A stretch of 26,121 nucleotides of DNA from positions 19,226 to 45,346 of the forward strand of contig DCWO01000153.1 in assembly GCA_002328865.1 (NCBI GenBank), written 5' to 3'. The notes beneath the pieces are model-generated. The model worked only from the letters and a program-made list of their open reading frames with translations. It searched no databases and was not told where the DNA came from. A program made the translations under genes and the position numbers. Below are positions 7,584 through 14,796 of the stretch, piece after piece. This DNA is from Dehalococcoidia bacterium UBA2160 (lineage in GTDB: Bacteria; Chloroflexota; Dehalococcoidia; Lucifugimonadales; UBA1123). Each line of letters starts with the position of its first letter. Positions within the stretch are counted from its first letter, which is position 1.

Positions 7584-7661
7584 GGGGCGGGGGGATGGTC
7601 GAACCCTCAAGGCGATCCAACGCCAATTGAAGCCAGACGACGGGCAAAATCGGAGGAAACG

Positions 7662-8675
7662 ATGATTCGCGAAGCAATCGAAGCCGTGATCGACGGCAAT
7701 TCACTGTCGCTCGAGGAGGCCGCCTCCGCCATGAACGAGATCATGAGCGGGGACGCAACCCCTGCCCAGTTCGGCGCCTTCGTGACGGCCCTTCGGATCA
7801 AAGGCGAGACCGTCGACGAGATCGCGGGCATGGCTCGCGTGATGCGCGAGAAGTCGCTGCACGTCGACGTTGACGGGCTGGTCGTCGACACCTGCGGTAC
7901 CGGCGGCGACGGGTCGGGCAGCTTCAACATCTCGACCACCGCCGCGTTGGTTGTGGCGGGCGCTGGGGTGAAGGTCGCCAAGCACGGCAACCGGGCCATG
8001 TCCGGCGCGACCGGCAGCGCTGACGTACTCGAGGAACTCGGCGTCAAGATCGACTTGAGCCCGGAAGGCGTCGCCCGTTGCCTGGACGAGGCCGGTTTCG
8101 GCTTCATGTTCGCACAACGGTACCATCCGTCCATGCGGTTCGCCGCAGGGCCGAGGCGCGAGATCGGCATCCGCACCGTGTTCAACATACTCGGCCCGTT
8201 GACGAACCCAGCGAACGCCCGGCGCCAGGTGATCGGTGTAGCCGACCCGATGGTCGCCGAGCGGATGGCCCGCGTTCTGGGCGCCCTGGGCAGCGAGCAC
8301 GCCCTGGTCGTTCACGGCGCCGACGGCCTGGACGAGCTTACCCTATCGGGCCCGTCACAGGTCTGGGAGTTGCTGGGCGACGAGGTGAGCACATACGAGG
8401 TGACCCCCGAGACCATGGGTTTGGGCAGGGCCGACGGAAGTGCGTTGCAGGCGGCAACCGCTGAGCAGAGCGCGGAGATCGCCAGAGCCGTCCTCGGCGG
8501 CCAGCCCGGCCCAACTCGAGACGTCGTGCTGATGAACGCGGCGGCGGCGCTCCTGGCTGCCGGGACGGCCCAAACATTGACCGACGGCGTACAGATCGCT
8601 GCCCAGTCCATCGACAACGGCGATGCCGCCCGCGGACTGGAAAAGCTGGCTTCGCTGAGCCAATCGCTTGAATAG
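7662..8675 (+). CDS. trpD: Anthranilate phosphoribosyltransferase
   Basis: The 337-aa enzyme joins anthranilate to PRPP, forming phosphoribosyl-anthranilate. It has the N-terminal helical domain of the family, the PRPP-binding glycine loop DTCGTGGDGSGSFNIST (76-92), KHGNRAMSG and GSADVLEELG, then RTVFNILGPLTNPA. Length is normal. ATG 7662 is used because GGAGG lies 5 nt upstream and family similarity begins there; an in-frame start at 7494 would add about 56 unlike residues. Its final codons overlap the start of the phosphatase gene by 8 bp. Confidence 0.96.
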   Translation: MIREAIEAVIDGNSLSLEEAASAMNEIMSGDATPAQFGAFVTALRIKGETVDEIAGMARVMREKSLHVDVDGLVVDTCGTGGDGSGSFNISTTAALVVAGAGVKVAKHGNRAMSGATGSADVLEELGVKIDLSPEGVARCLDEAGFGFMFAQRYHPSMRFAAGPRREIGIRTVFNILGPLTNPANARRQVIGVADPMVAERMARVLGALGSEHALVVHGADGLDELTLSGPSQVWELLGDEVSTYEVTPETMGLGRADGSALQAATAEQSAEIARAVLGGQPGPTRDVVLMNAAAALLAAGTAQTLTDGVQIAAQSIDNGDAARGLEKLASLSQSLE

Positions 8676-9369
8676 CAACCGGCGCAACGGCTTCTTGCCG
8701 ATCAGCGCGATCCTGTTCGACTTCGATTTCACGCTGGCGGATTCGTCCGTGCCCGTGGTCGAATGCGTGAACTTTGCGCTCAGAGGTCTGGGCTTGCCGG
8801 AAGCGCCCACCGACGCTGTGATGCGCACGATCGGGTTGCATCTTTCGGAGACGTTGGTCGAATTGGCGGGCCCGGAACATCGGCCCAGGGCCAAGGAGTT
8901 TCTCGACCTGTTCGAAAAACGCGCGGACATTGTGATGGTGCAGGGCACCGAGGTGTACGACGATGTCCCCGAAGTCGTAGATGGACTGAAGAGCCTCGGA
9001 ATGAGGCTGGGGATCGTATCCACCAAGTACCGAAGAAGGATCGAGGCGATTCTGGAACGCGACGGTCTCTTGTCTTCGTTTGACACGATCATTGGGGGTG
9101 ACGACGTGGTGCGCCACAAACCATATCCCGATCCCATTCACGCGGCTTTGGCCTCGCTCGGAGCGGATGCCGACCAGGCGGTGTACGTCGGAGACAGCCT
9201 GCCGGACGCCCAGGCGGCCCAGGCAGCCAGCATTCCCTTTGTAGCCGTTCTCTCCGGTACGACTGAATTACATGAGTTCGACGAGTACCTCAAGGCGGCG
9301 TCGCTGCCCGCGCTCACGAGCACGGAATTCATCGAGGTTTTGGGAAGGATATCGAATGGCAGCCCGTGA
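8668..9369 (+). CDS. HAD-superfamily phosphatase (phosphoglycolate phosphatase-like) inside the trp operon
   Basis: The 233-aa protein has all four HAD motifs: motif I DFDFTLADS with nucleophile D18 and acid D20, motif II GIVSTK, the motif III Lys in HKPYPDP, and motif IV VYVGDSLPDA. A helical cap between motifs I and II places it in subfamily I (PGP/beta-PGM-like). The start is uncertain: TTG 8668 overlaps the trpD stop, and TTG 8695 is also possible; neither has a strong SD, so re-initiation after trpD is likely. It overlaps trpC by 14 bp, so it is locked into the operon. The substrate is unknown; removal of a phosphorylated by-product or phosphoserine hydrolysis (serine is a tryptophan synthase substrate) are only guesses. 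Confidence 0.85.
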   Translation: MNSNRRNGFLPISAILFDFDFTLADSSVPVVECVNFALRGLGLPEAPTDAVMRTIGLHLSETLVELAGPEHRPRAKEFLDLFEKRADIVMVQGTEVYDDVPEVVDGLKSLGMRLGIVSTKYRRRIEAILERDGLLSSFDTIIGGDDVVRHKPYPDPIHAALASLGADADQAVYVGDSLPDAQAAQAASIPFVAVLSGTTELHEFDEYLKAASLPALTSTEFIEVLGRISNGSP

Positions 9370-10153
9370 GACGCCAGACATTCTCAGGCAGATCGTGGAC
9401 CTCAAGCGACAAGAAGTTGAGCGGCTCAAGACCGAGGCGCCGATCTCCGAGCTTCAGGCGCGCATCGACGACCAGATGCCGCCCCTGAATTTCGCCGGTT
9501 CGTTGATGGGCGGGCGTATCAGGATCATTGCCGAAGTCAAGAAAGCGTCACCGTCGCGCGGTCTGCTGCGCGAGGACTTCGACGCCGTCGATCTGGCGTC
9601 CACCTACGCGGAAAACGGCGCTGCTGCTATATCGGTCGTTACGAACGCCGACCATTTCCAAGGGAGCATCGATCATCTAGGCGCGGTGACGGCCGCAGTT
9701 CATGAAGACGCCGTTCCAGTGCTGCGGAAAGAGTTCATATTCGATCCGTACCAAGTGTACGAAGCGCGAGCCTACGGCGCCGACGCGATCCTGCTGATCG
9801 TCGCCATGCTGACGTCGTCGCTGCTCAAGGAGCTCTTCGAACTGGCCGGAAGCTTCTGGATGCAGCCGCTGGTGGAGGTGCACGACGAATCCGAGCTCGA
9901 AATTGCCCTCGACGCGGGCGCCGAGATAATCGGGATCAACAACCGTAACCTTAAAACGTTCGTGACCGATCTGGAGGTCACGGACCGCCTCGCCGGCAGT
10001 GTCCCCGCCGGGAAGATCGTGGTCAGCGAAAGCGGCATCAGCACTCCCGAGCACATCCAACGAGTGCAACACGCGGGCGCGCACGCCGCACTGATCGGCG
10101 AAGCCTTTGTGACGGCGCCCGACGTCGGGGCGAAGCTTCGGGAGCTAGCATGA
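9356..10153 (+). CDS. trpC: Indole-3-glycerol-phosphate synthase
   Basis: The 265-aa (beta/alpha)8 barrel enzyme closes the indole ring, converting carboxyphenylamino-deoxyribulose phosphate to indole-3-glycerol phosphate. Catalytic regions are visible: EVKKASPSRG (60-69), LRKEFIFDPYQVYEARAYGAD with K125, LVEVHDESEL with E174, GINNRNLKTF and VSESGI. Start ATG 9356 has GGAAGG 7 nt upstream, within the end of the HAD gene. The usual SVLTD segment reads SVVTN here, which I regard as a minor variant. The stop overlaps the trpF start as ATGA. Confidence 0.96.
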   Translation: MAARETPDILRQIVDLKRQEVERLKTEAPISELQARIDDQMPPLNFAGSLMGGRIRIIAEVKKASPSRGLLREDFDAVDLASTYAENGAAAISVVTNADHFQGSIDHLGAVTAAVHEDAVPVLRKEFIFDPYQVYEARAYGADAILLIVAMLTSSLLKELFELAGSFWMQPLVEVHDESELEIALDAGAEIIGINNRNLKTFVTDLEVTDRLAGSVPAGKIVVSESGISTPEHIQRVQHAGAHAALIGEAFVTAPDVGAKLRELA

Positions 10154-10812
10154 TCATTGTGAAGATATGTGGACTGCGCGACACGGAGCACGCCTTGATC
10201 GCCGCAGAATCCGGGGCCGATCTGCTGGGTTTCAACTTCGTCGAAGGCGTGCGCCGGCAGTTGACCGAGGCCGCGGCATTCGATGTCATCTCGGCTTACC
10301 GTGATCGTCACGGCGTTGGTGGTCCGGGGCTGGTCGGCCTGTTCGCAAACCAGCCGCTGGAGTTCGTCAATCGTGTGGTGCGCCAGTGCGGAATGGACTA
10401 CGCCCAACTCTGCGGCGACGAACCGTTAGAATATTGGGGCGATGTCGACGCCACGGTGATTCGTCAGATCAGAGTGCGCGATGATATCGAACGACAGGAA
10501 GCCCTCGCCAAAGTGCTGACGGCTGTCGGCGAAGCAGTGTCGGGAGGCCACATCGTCCTCTTGGATAAACACCAGGCAGGCGCACTGGGCGGCACTGGAA
10601 AGAGCTTCGACTGGACGATCGCCGAGCAAGTCGCTCGGGACTACGACATCCTCCTCGCGGGCGGACTCGACCCCGAAAACGTGAGCGACGCGATCTCCAT
10701 CGCGCGGCCCTGGGGCGTGGACGTGTCCAGCGGCGTCGAGACGGACGGCGCCAAAGACGCTTCGAAGATCAGGGCATTCGTCGAGGCCGCCAAGACCGCA
10801 GACCTCGGTTAG
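10150..10812 (+). CDS. trpF: Phosphoribosylanthranilate isomerase
   Basis: The 220-aa barrel enzyme performs the Amadori rearrangement of phosphoribosyl-anthranilate. The general base C7 in KICGLR and the acid D139 in VLLDKHQ are present, with GGTGKSFDW (147-155), LAGGLDPENV (169-178) and GVDVSSGVE (189-197) forming the phosphate-binding end. The N-terminal phosphate region reads FVEGVRRQ rather than the common SPR pattern. It overlaps trpC by 4 bp (ATGA), and is the last gene of the unit. No trpB or trpA follows; the next gene is 219 bp away and unrelated. Confidence 0.95.
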   Translation: MIIVKICGLRDTEHALIAAESGADLLGFNFVEGVRRQLTEAAAFDVISAYRDRHGVGGPGLVGLFANQPLEFVNRVVRQCGMDYAQLCGDEPLEYWGDVDATVIRQIRVRDDIERQEALAKVLTAVGEAVSGGHIVLLDKHQAGALGGTGKSFDWTIAEQVARDYDILLAGGLDPENVSDAISIARPWGVDVSSGVETDGAKDASKIRAFVEAAKTADLG

Positions 10813-10824
10813 TTCGCACTTCGG

Positions 10825-10844
10825 GCCGGATGAGCGGATCCGGC
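10825..10844 (+). terminator. Candidate end-of-operon hairpin after trpF
   Basis: GCCGGAT (10825-10831) and ATCCGGC (10838-10844) form a perfect 7-bp stem with a 6-nt loop, 12 bp after the trpF stop. No strong T-run follows, so intrinsic termination is uncertain. The remaining 10845-11018 shows no gene. Confidence 0.4.
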
Positions 10845-11031
10845 GAAGGCTTTCGTAGCCGGCAGGCGCATCGACTGCGCGTGTAGTATCGCCATCGGTC
10901 TAGATATTCAGGCCGAGCCCGTCCCTCCATCCTCAGTCACGTGGCCGCTGCGACGCAGCCGCTTGAATCCTACCGGCCGATTGCTCATCTGAATAGACAG
11001 ACAAGCGACCACCGACATGAGGGGCAATACG

Positions 11032-11541
11032 ATGGCCAAACCAGTGCAGCTCGGAACCCACGATATCCTGATCGACGCGCCTCGCGAGCTCGTCTTCCAG
11101 ATGATGACCGCTTTCGATGCGGGTCCCATGCCTGGAGACACAAACGAGTCGTCGAAGGTGATCTCTCGAGACGACGATTCTCAGATCGTCGAGTTCAAGA
11201 GCCGCGTTGGATTCATCACGTACACGTCGGTGGAGAAAGTGACGCTGGATGCTCCGCAGCGGATTACGTTCAACCACCTGAGCGGCCCCCTCAACTACGC
11301 ATGCGACGAGTTCATTCTCGACGACCGGGACGGCCAAACACTCCTGACCCATCACGGAGAGATAATCTGGAGCCGGATCCCATTCTTTGGTTGGTTCGGC
11401 ACGGTGCTCTACACCCGGCCGATGTTCAACAGGGTCGCTGCGCGTCACATGGAACTCATCAAGACCGCCGCTGAAGCCAGGGCGGCTCGCAGCCACGTCT
11501 TCCGCCGGAAGCCAAAGGCGCCGCCCTCTGGCCAAGCCTGA
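11032..11541 (+). CDS. SRPBCC-fold (START/polyketide-cyclase-like) protein
   Basis: This 169-aa protein has the look of an SRPBCC ligand-binding fold: an opening DILIDAPRELVFQMMTAFD, then alternating strand-like segments (SQIVEFKSRV, TYTSVEKVTL, QRITFNHLSG, CDEFILDDRD) and a long C-terminal helix VAARHMELIKTAAEARAAR. The family binds hydrophobic ligands; substrate and role here are unknown. Start ATG 11032 is preferred because GAGGGG lies 7 nt upstream; ATG 11017 would place that site inside the gene. The C-terminus is basic and Pro-rich. It stands alone between the trp and sdh operons. Fold assignment is from pattern only. Confidence 0.6.
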   Translation: MAKPVQLGTHDILIDAPRELVFQMMTAFDAGPMPGDTNESSKVISRDDDSQIVEFKSRVGFITYTSVEKVTLDAPQRITFNHLSGPLNYACDEFILDDRDGQTLLTHHGEIIWSRIPFFGWFGTVLYTRPMFNRVAARHMELIKTAAEARAARSHVFRRKPKAPPSGQA

Positions 11542-11986
11542 CCACCGCAAGCGCGCAGCTCGGGCGGTGGCGAATCCGGCGCCTGATCGAATCCAGTCGC
11601 CGAAGGCGCCGCACCGGAATTCGATGGCGACACGCGCGCCCGTGTCTCTAACTTTCGAGCTTGTTCATGGCGCCAGACCCAGTCGTTGCCCGTCAGGCGA
11701 CATCGGGTCGAAGCTCTCTCAACCGGCGAATACCGACAAACCTTCAACTTCTCACAATCTTCTCACGTTGGCGCATCACGCCCTGTTTTCTGCTCCGAAT
11801 CACGGGTCGACGCCGCCTCGGTTGAAGCCGAACCGAACATCTGCCGGAGCGGCAGTTATCCGACATGCACGTGGGGCCACCGAAGGGACGTCCAGAGCCT
11901 TCGTGAATCGACCTTTCGTCGCTGGACTACCCAGCATCGCTGTGCTATCTTCAGTCGTGAATCGTTGGAGCAAGAGGTAGCTTTGC
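11542..11986. other. 445-bp non-coding gap upstream of sdhA
   Basis: No convincing gene is seen. A hairpin with arms CCACCGC (11542-11548) and GCGGTGG (11564-11570) starts right after the preceding stop codon and may end that transcript. A TG-C-TATCTT extended -10-like sequence near 11943-11951 is a weak candidate sdh promoter, with no good -35 box. Reading frames across the gap give low-complexity translations. Confidence 0.5.
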
Positions 11987-13666
11987 ATGTTCGACCATGA
12001 CGTTCTAATAATCGGGGCGGGACTCGCCGGAATGCGCGCTGCGTTGTCGGCCCGACAAGCTGGGGCCGATGTCGCGGTGGTCACCAAGGTCCATCCTGTC
12101 CGTAGCCACTCCAACGCCGCTCAGGGCGGCATTAACGCGGCTCTTTCCGACCGGGGCGATGACTGGCACGATCACGCCTACGACACGGTCAAGGGCAGCG
12201 ACTTCCTGGGCGACCAGGATGCGATCGAGGTCATGTGCCGCGAAGCCGGTGACGAGGTCATCGCCATGGAGCATTACGGCGTAACCTTCAACCGTGACGA
12301 AGAGGGCAAGCTGGGCACGCGCGCATTCGGCGGTCAAAGGCAAGCAAGAACGTTCTTCGTTGCCGACTTCACCGGGCAAGCGCTCCTTCACGTTCTCTAC
12401 GAACAGATCATGAAAGAGGGCGTGCGGATCTACGAAGAGTGGTTTGTGCTTCGGTTGATCGTCGAAGACGGCAAGTGTGTCGGCGCGGTGGTCATGGAGA
12501 TCCGCTCCGGTGAGATACACGTTATCCGCGCCAAAGCCGTCATCATGGCGGCGGGCGGACTGGGACGCGTGTTCGAGCCGTCGACCAACGCCCTGATCTG
12601 CACCGGCGACGGCACCGGTTTGGCGTACCAAATCGGCGCGCCGGTGATGGACATGGAGATGGTCCAGTATCACCCAACGACTTTGAAGGGAAGCGGCGTG
12701 CTCATTACCGAGGGAGCTCGCGGGGACGGCGCTTATCTGTTGAACTCAGAGGGCGACAGGTTCATGAAGACCTATGCTCCCAACATGATGGAACTCGCCT
12801 CCCGCGATGTCGTGTCACGGTCGGAGCAGACCGAGATCGACGAGGGTAGGGGCATCGACGGCTGTGTGCTTTTGGACTGCCGCCACCTGGGCGAGCGGAT
12901 GATCCGCGAGCGGCTGTCGCAGATCGCCGAGATCGCCAAGGACTTCGCCAACGTCGATATATTCACAGAGCCGATTCCTATCCAGCCGGGCATGCACTAC
13001 GCGATGGGCGGAATCAAGGCAGATGTCGATGGCCTGACGCCCGTCCCGGGCTTGTATGCGGCAGGCGAAGTGGCTTGTGTGAGCGTGCATGGCGGCAACC
13101 GGCTGGGCGCGAACTCGTTGCTGGATACGTTGGTGTTCGGTCGTCGGTCGGGTGTGCACGCGGCTGACGCTGTGAAGAGCGTGTCCCACGCGAACTTGTC
13201 CGACGCCAGCGCCGACGAAGACCGCAATCGTCTACAAGGTTTGCTGGACAACCCGGAGGACGGCGGTGAGATGTTCGGCGCTTTGCGCCACGACCTGGGT
13301 CAAAGCATGGACAAGAACCTGGCCGTGTACCGCCACCAAGCGGGTATGGAAGAAGCGGTCGAAAAGATCAGAGAGGTCCGGGAACGTTACCGATCAGTCT
13401 ACGTCGCGGACAAGGGCAAGACGTTCAACACCAACCTGATCTTCACCTTGGAGCTGGAATTCATGGTGGACAGCGCCGAGACCATCGCTTTGAGCGGTCT
13501 TGAGCGAACCGAGAGCCGAGGCGCCCATACCCGGACCGATCATCCGGACAGAGATGACGAAAACTGGCTGAAGCATGTCCTCGTGAAGAAAACGGACGAT
13601 GGTCCGCAGATCGACTACCTGCCGGTGGTCATCACCGAATGGCAGCCCGAGGTGCGCAGCTACTAG
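11987..13666 (+). CDS. sdhA: Succinate dehydrogenase / fumarate reductase flavoprotein subunit
   Basis: The 559-aa FAD subunit oxidises succinate to fumarate (or the reverse). Visible are the dinucleotide fold GAGLAG (10-15), RSHSNAAQGGI with H41 as the expected covalent FAD attachment site, AAGGLGRVFEPSTNA, the substrate-site segments TEGARGDGAYLLNSEGDRFM and LASRDVVSRS, HYAMGGIKAD, HGGNRLGANSLLDTLVFGRRSG and the C-terminal SRGAHTRTDHPDRDD. All active-site segments are intact. Start ATG 11987 has AAGAGG 9 nt upstream. It heads an sdhA-sdhB-sdhE set in which no membrane-anchor gene is found. The direction in vivo cannot be told from sequence. Confidence 0.95.
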   Translation: MFDHDVLIIGAGLAGMRAALSARQAGADVAVVTKVHPVRSHSNAAQGGINAALSDRGDDWHDHAYDTVKGSDFLGDQDAIEVMCREAGDEVIAMEHYGVTFNRDEEGKLGTRAFGGQRQARTFFVADFTGQALLHVLYEQIMKEGVRIYEEWFVLRLIVEDGKCVGAVVMEIRSGEIHVIRAKAVIMAAGGLGRVFEPSTNALICTGDGTGLAYQIGAPVMDMEMVQYHPTTLKGSGVLITEGARGDGAYLLNSEGDRFMKTYAPNMMELASRDVVSRSEQTEIDEGRGIDGCVLLDCRHLGERMIRERLSQIAEIAKDFANVDIFTEPIPIQPGMHYAMGGIKADVDGLTPVPGLYAAGEVACVSVHGGNRLGANSLLDTLVFGRRSGVHAADAVKSVSHANLSDASADEDRNRLQGLLDNPEDGGEMFGALRHDLGQSMDKNLAVYRHQAGMEEAVEKIREVRERYRSVYVADKGKTFNTNLIFTLELEFMVDSAETIALSGLERTESRGAHTRTDHPDRDDENWLKHVLVKKTDDGPQIDYLPVVITEWQPEVRSY

Positions 13667-13723
13667 TGTCATGTCCGGCGAGTCTGTTGCGTCAATCCCG
13701 GATCTCGCTGAAACGGACTGTGG

Positions 13724-13785
13724 TTCGACGAACTCACCACGAACGGCACAACCCACCGCCCCGTTCGCCCTGAGCCTGTCGAAGG
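13724..13785. repeat. REP-like inverted repeat doublet between sdhA and sdhB
   Basis: A unit TTCGACGAACTCACCACGAACGG (23 nt, core TTCGAC...CTCA...CGAACGG) at 13724-13746 is followed, after 14 nt, by an inverted related unit at 13761-13785 that begins CCGTTCGCCC and ends CTGTCGAAGG. Arms share about 17 of 25 positions when folded. This is the same family as the element at 6792-6860. It fills much of the 173-bp sdhA-sdhB gap and may act as an mRNA stem-loop. Confidence 0.7.
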
Positions 13786-13839
13786 GTCGTCGAACGCTCC
13801 GGATGTTCGGCGGATACATGAAAAACAAGGACGGTACGA

Positions 13840-14796
13840 ATGGAAGTCAAGATCAGCGTAAGGCGCTTCGATCCCGATAGCGAAAGGCCTGTGGCAAGAC
13901 TCCAGGAATACGACCTGGATATGACCGAGGCCAGCACGCTGTTGGACGGTCTGATCCACATTCGCGAAGACATCGACGGATCGCTCGCCCTTAGGTGTTC
14001 CTGTCGTAGCGCGATCTGCGGCTCTTGCGCGGTGCGAGTCAATGGACAGGCGGGCTTGGCGTGCAACACGAAGCTGACCGACGCGATGCCCAAAGACGGC
14101 GGCCCCATCGTGGTGGAACCTGCCGGAAACATGCAGGTCATCAAAGACCTGGTGGTTGATTTCGGGACCTTCTGGGAAAAAGTTCGGGCTGTCGATCCCT
14201 GGATTCAACCAGAGGGACCGGAGCCCCAGGGCGAGTACGTCGCTCCCGACGAGGACATGGTGCACCTTGCAGGCGTCGTGTCCTGCATCATGAGCGGCGC
14301 ATGCGTTTCGGACTGCACCGTGCTTGCCGTGGACCCCAGCTTCCTGGGTCCGGCGGCGCTGACCAAGGCGTACCGTTTCGTAGCCGACCCGAGAGACGAC
14401 GCCAACACCCAGCGATTGACGGCGCTGAACGAGCCCGGCGGCATGTGGGATTGCACCCGCTGCATGCAGTGCGTCCAGGCTTGCCCGAAGAGCGTCGACC
14501 CGATGGGTCGCATCATGGCGCTCAGGGACCAGGCCATGGAGGCAGGCTTCACGAACACCACCGGCGCCCGGCACGCCACCGCGTTCTCCGACATCATCGA
14601 ACACAGCGGCAGGCTCGACGAGACCAAACTTACGATCAAGAGCCACGGCTTGTTCAACGTCCGTGAAATGATCAAGCTGGTGCCCATAGGCATTCGAGCA
14701 CAACTCGCCGGGAAACGGCCTCCGCTGATGCACAAGGCCATCCCGGGCGTCGAGAACGTGCGCCGCATCTTCAAGAAGGTAGAGAACAAGCGATGA
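13840..14796 (+). CDS. sdhB: Succinate dehydrogenase iron-sulfur subunit, class E type
   Basis: The 318-aa electron-transfer subunit carries an N-terminal [2Fe-2S] domain with C53, C55, C60, C63 and C75, and a C-terminal bi-cluster domain. The first C-terminal motif is CIMSGACVSDCT: C149, S152, C155, C159, so the second position is Ser where many homologues have Cys. The second is CTRCMQCVQACP: C205, C208, C211, C215. Classical SdhB lacks a Cys at the position of C208 and holds a [3Fe-4S] cluster; the extra Cys suggests a [4Fe-4S] cluster here, as reported for archaeal class E enzymes. The chain is longer than usual (about 240 aa) by a C-terminal tail of about 75 residues. AAGGA lies 8 nt before ATG 13840. 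The gene overlaps sdhE by 4 bp (ATGA). Confidence 0.93.
   Translation: MEVKISVRRFDPDSERPVARLQEYDLDMTEASTLLDGLIHIREDIDGSLALRCSCRSAICGSCAVRVNGQAGLACNTKLTDAMPKDGGPIVVEPAGNMQVIKDLVVDFGTFWEKVRAVDPWIQPEGPEPQGEYVAPDEDMVHLAGVVSCIMSGACVSDCTVLAVDPSFLGPAALTKAYRFVADPRDDANTQRLTALNEPGGMWDCTRCMQCVQACPKSVDPMGRIMALRDQAMEAGFTNTTGARHATAFSDIIEHSGRLDETKLTIKSHGLFNVREMIKLVPIGIRAQLAGKRPPLMHKAIPGVENVRRIFKKVENKR

Noticed and set aside
7494..7661. N-terminal extension of trpD
   Set aside because: Low-complexity translation through the hairpin-rich spacer; GGAGG precedes ATG 7662, where family similarity starts.
8338..9141. Long minus-strand ORFs opposite trpD and the HAD gene
   Set aside because: Antisense shadows without motifs, covering two clearly functional genes.
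11387..11980. ORF of 197 codons over the SRPBCC 3' end and the gap before sdhA
   Set aside because: Arg/Pro/Ser-rich composition, out of frame with the SRPBCC gene, no ribosome site or recognisable motif.
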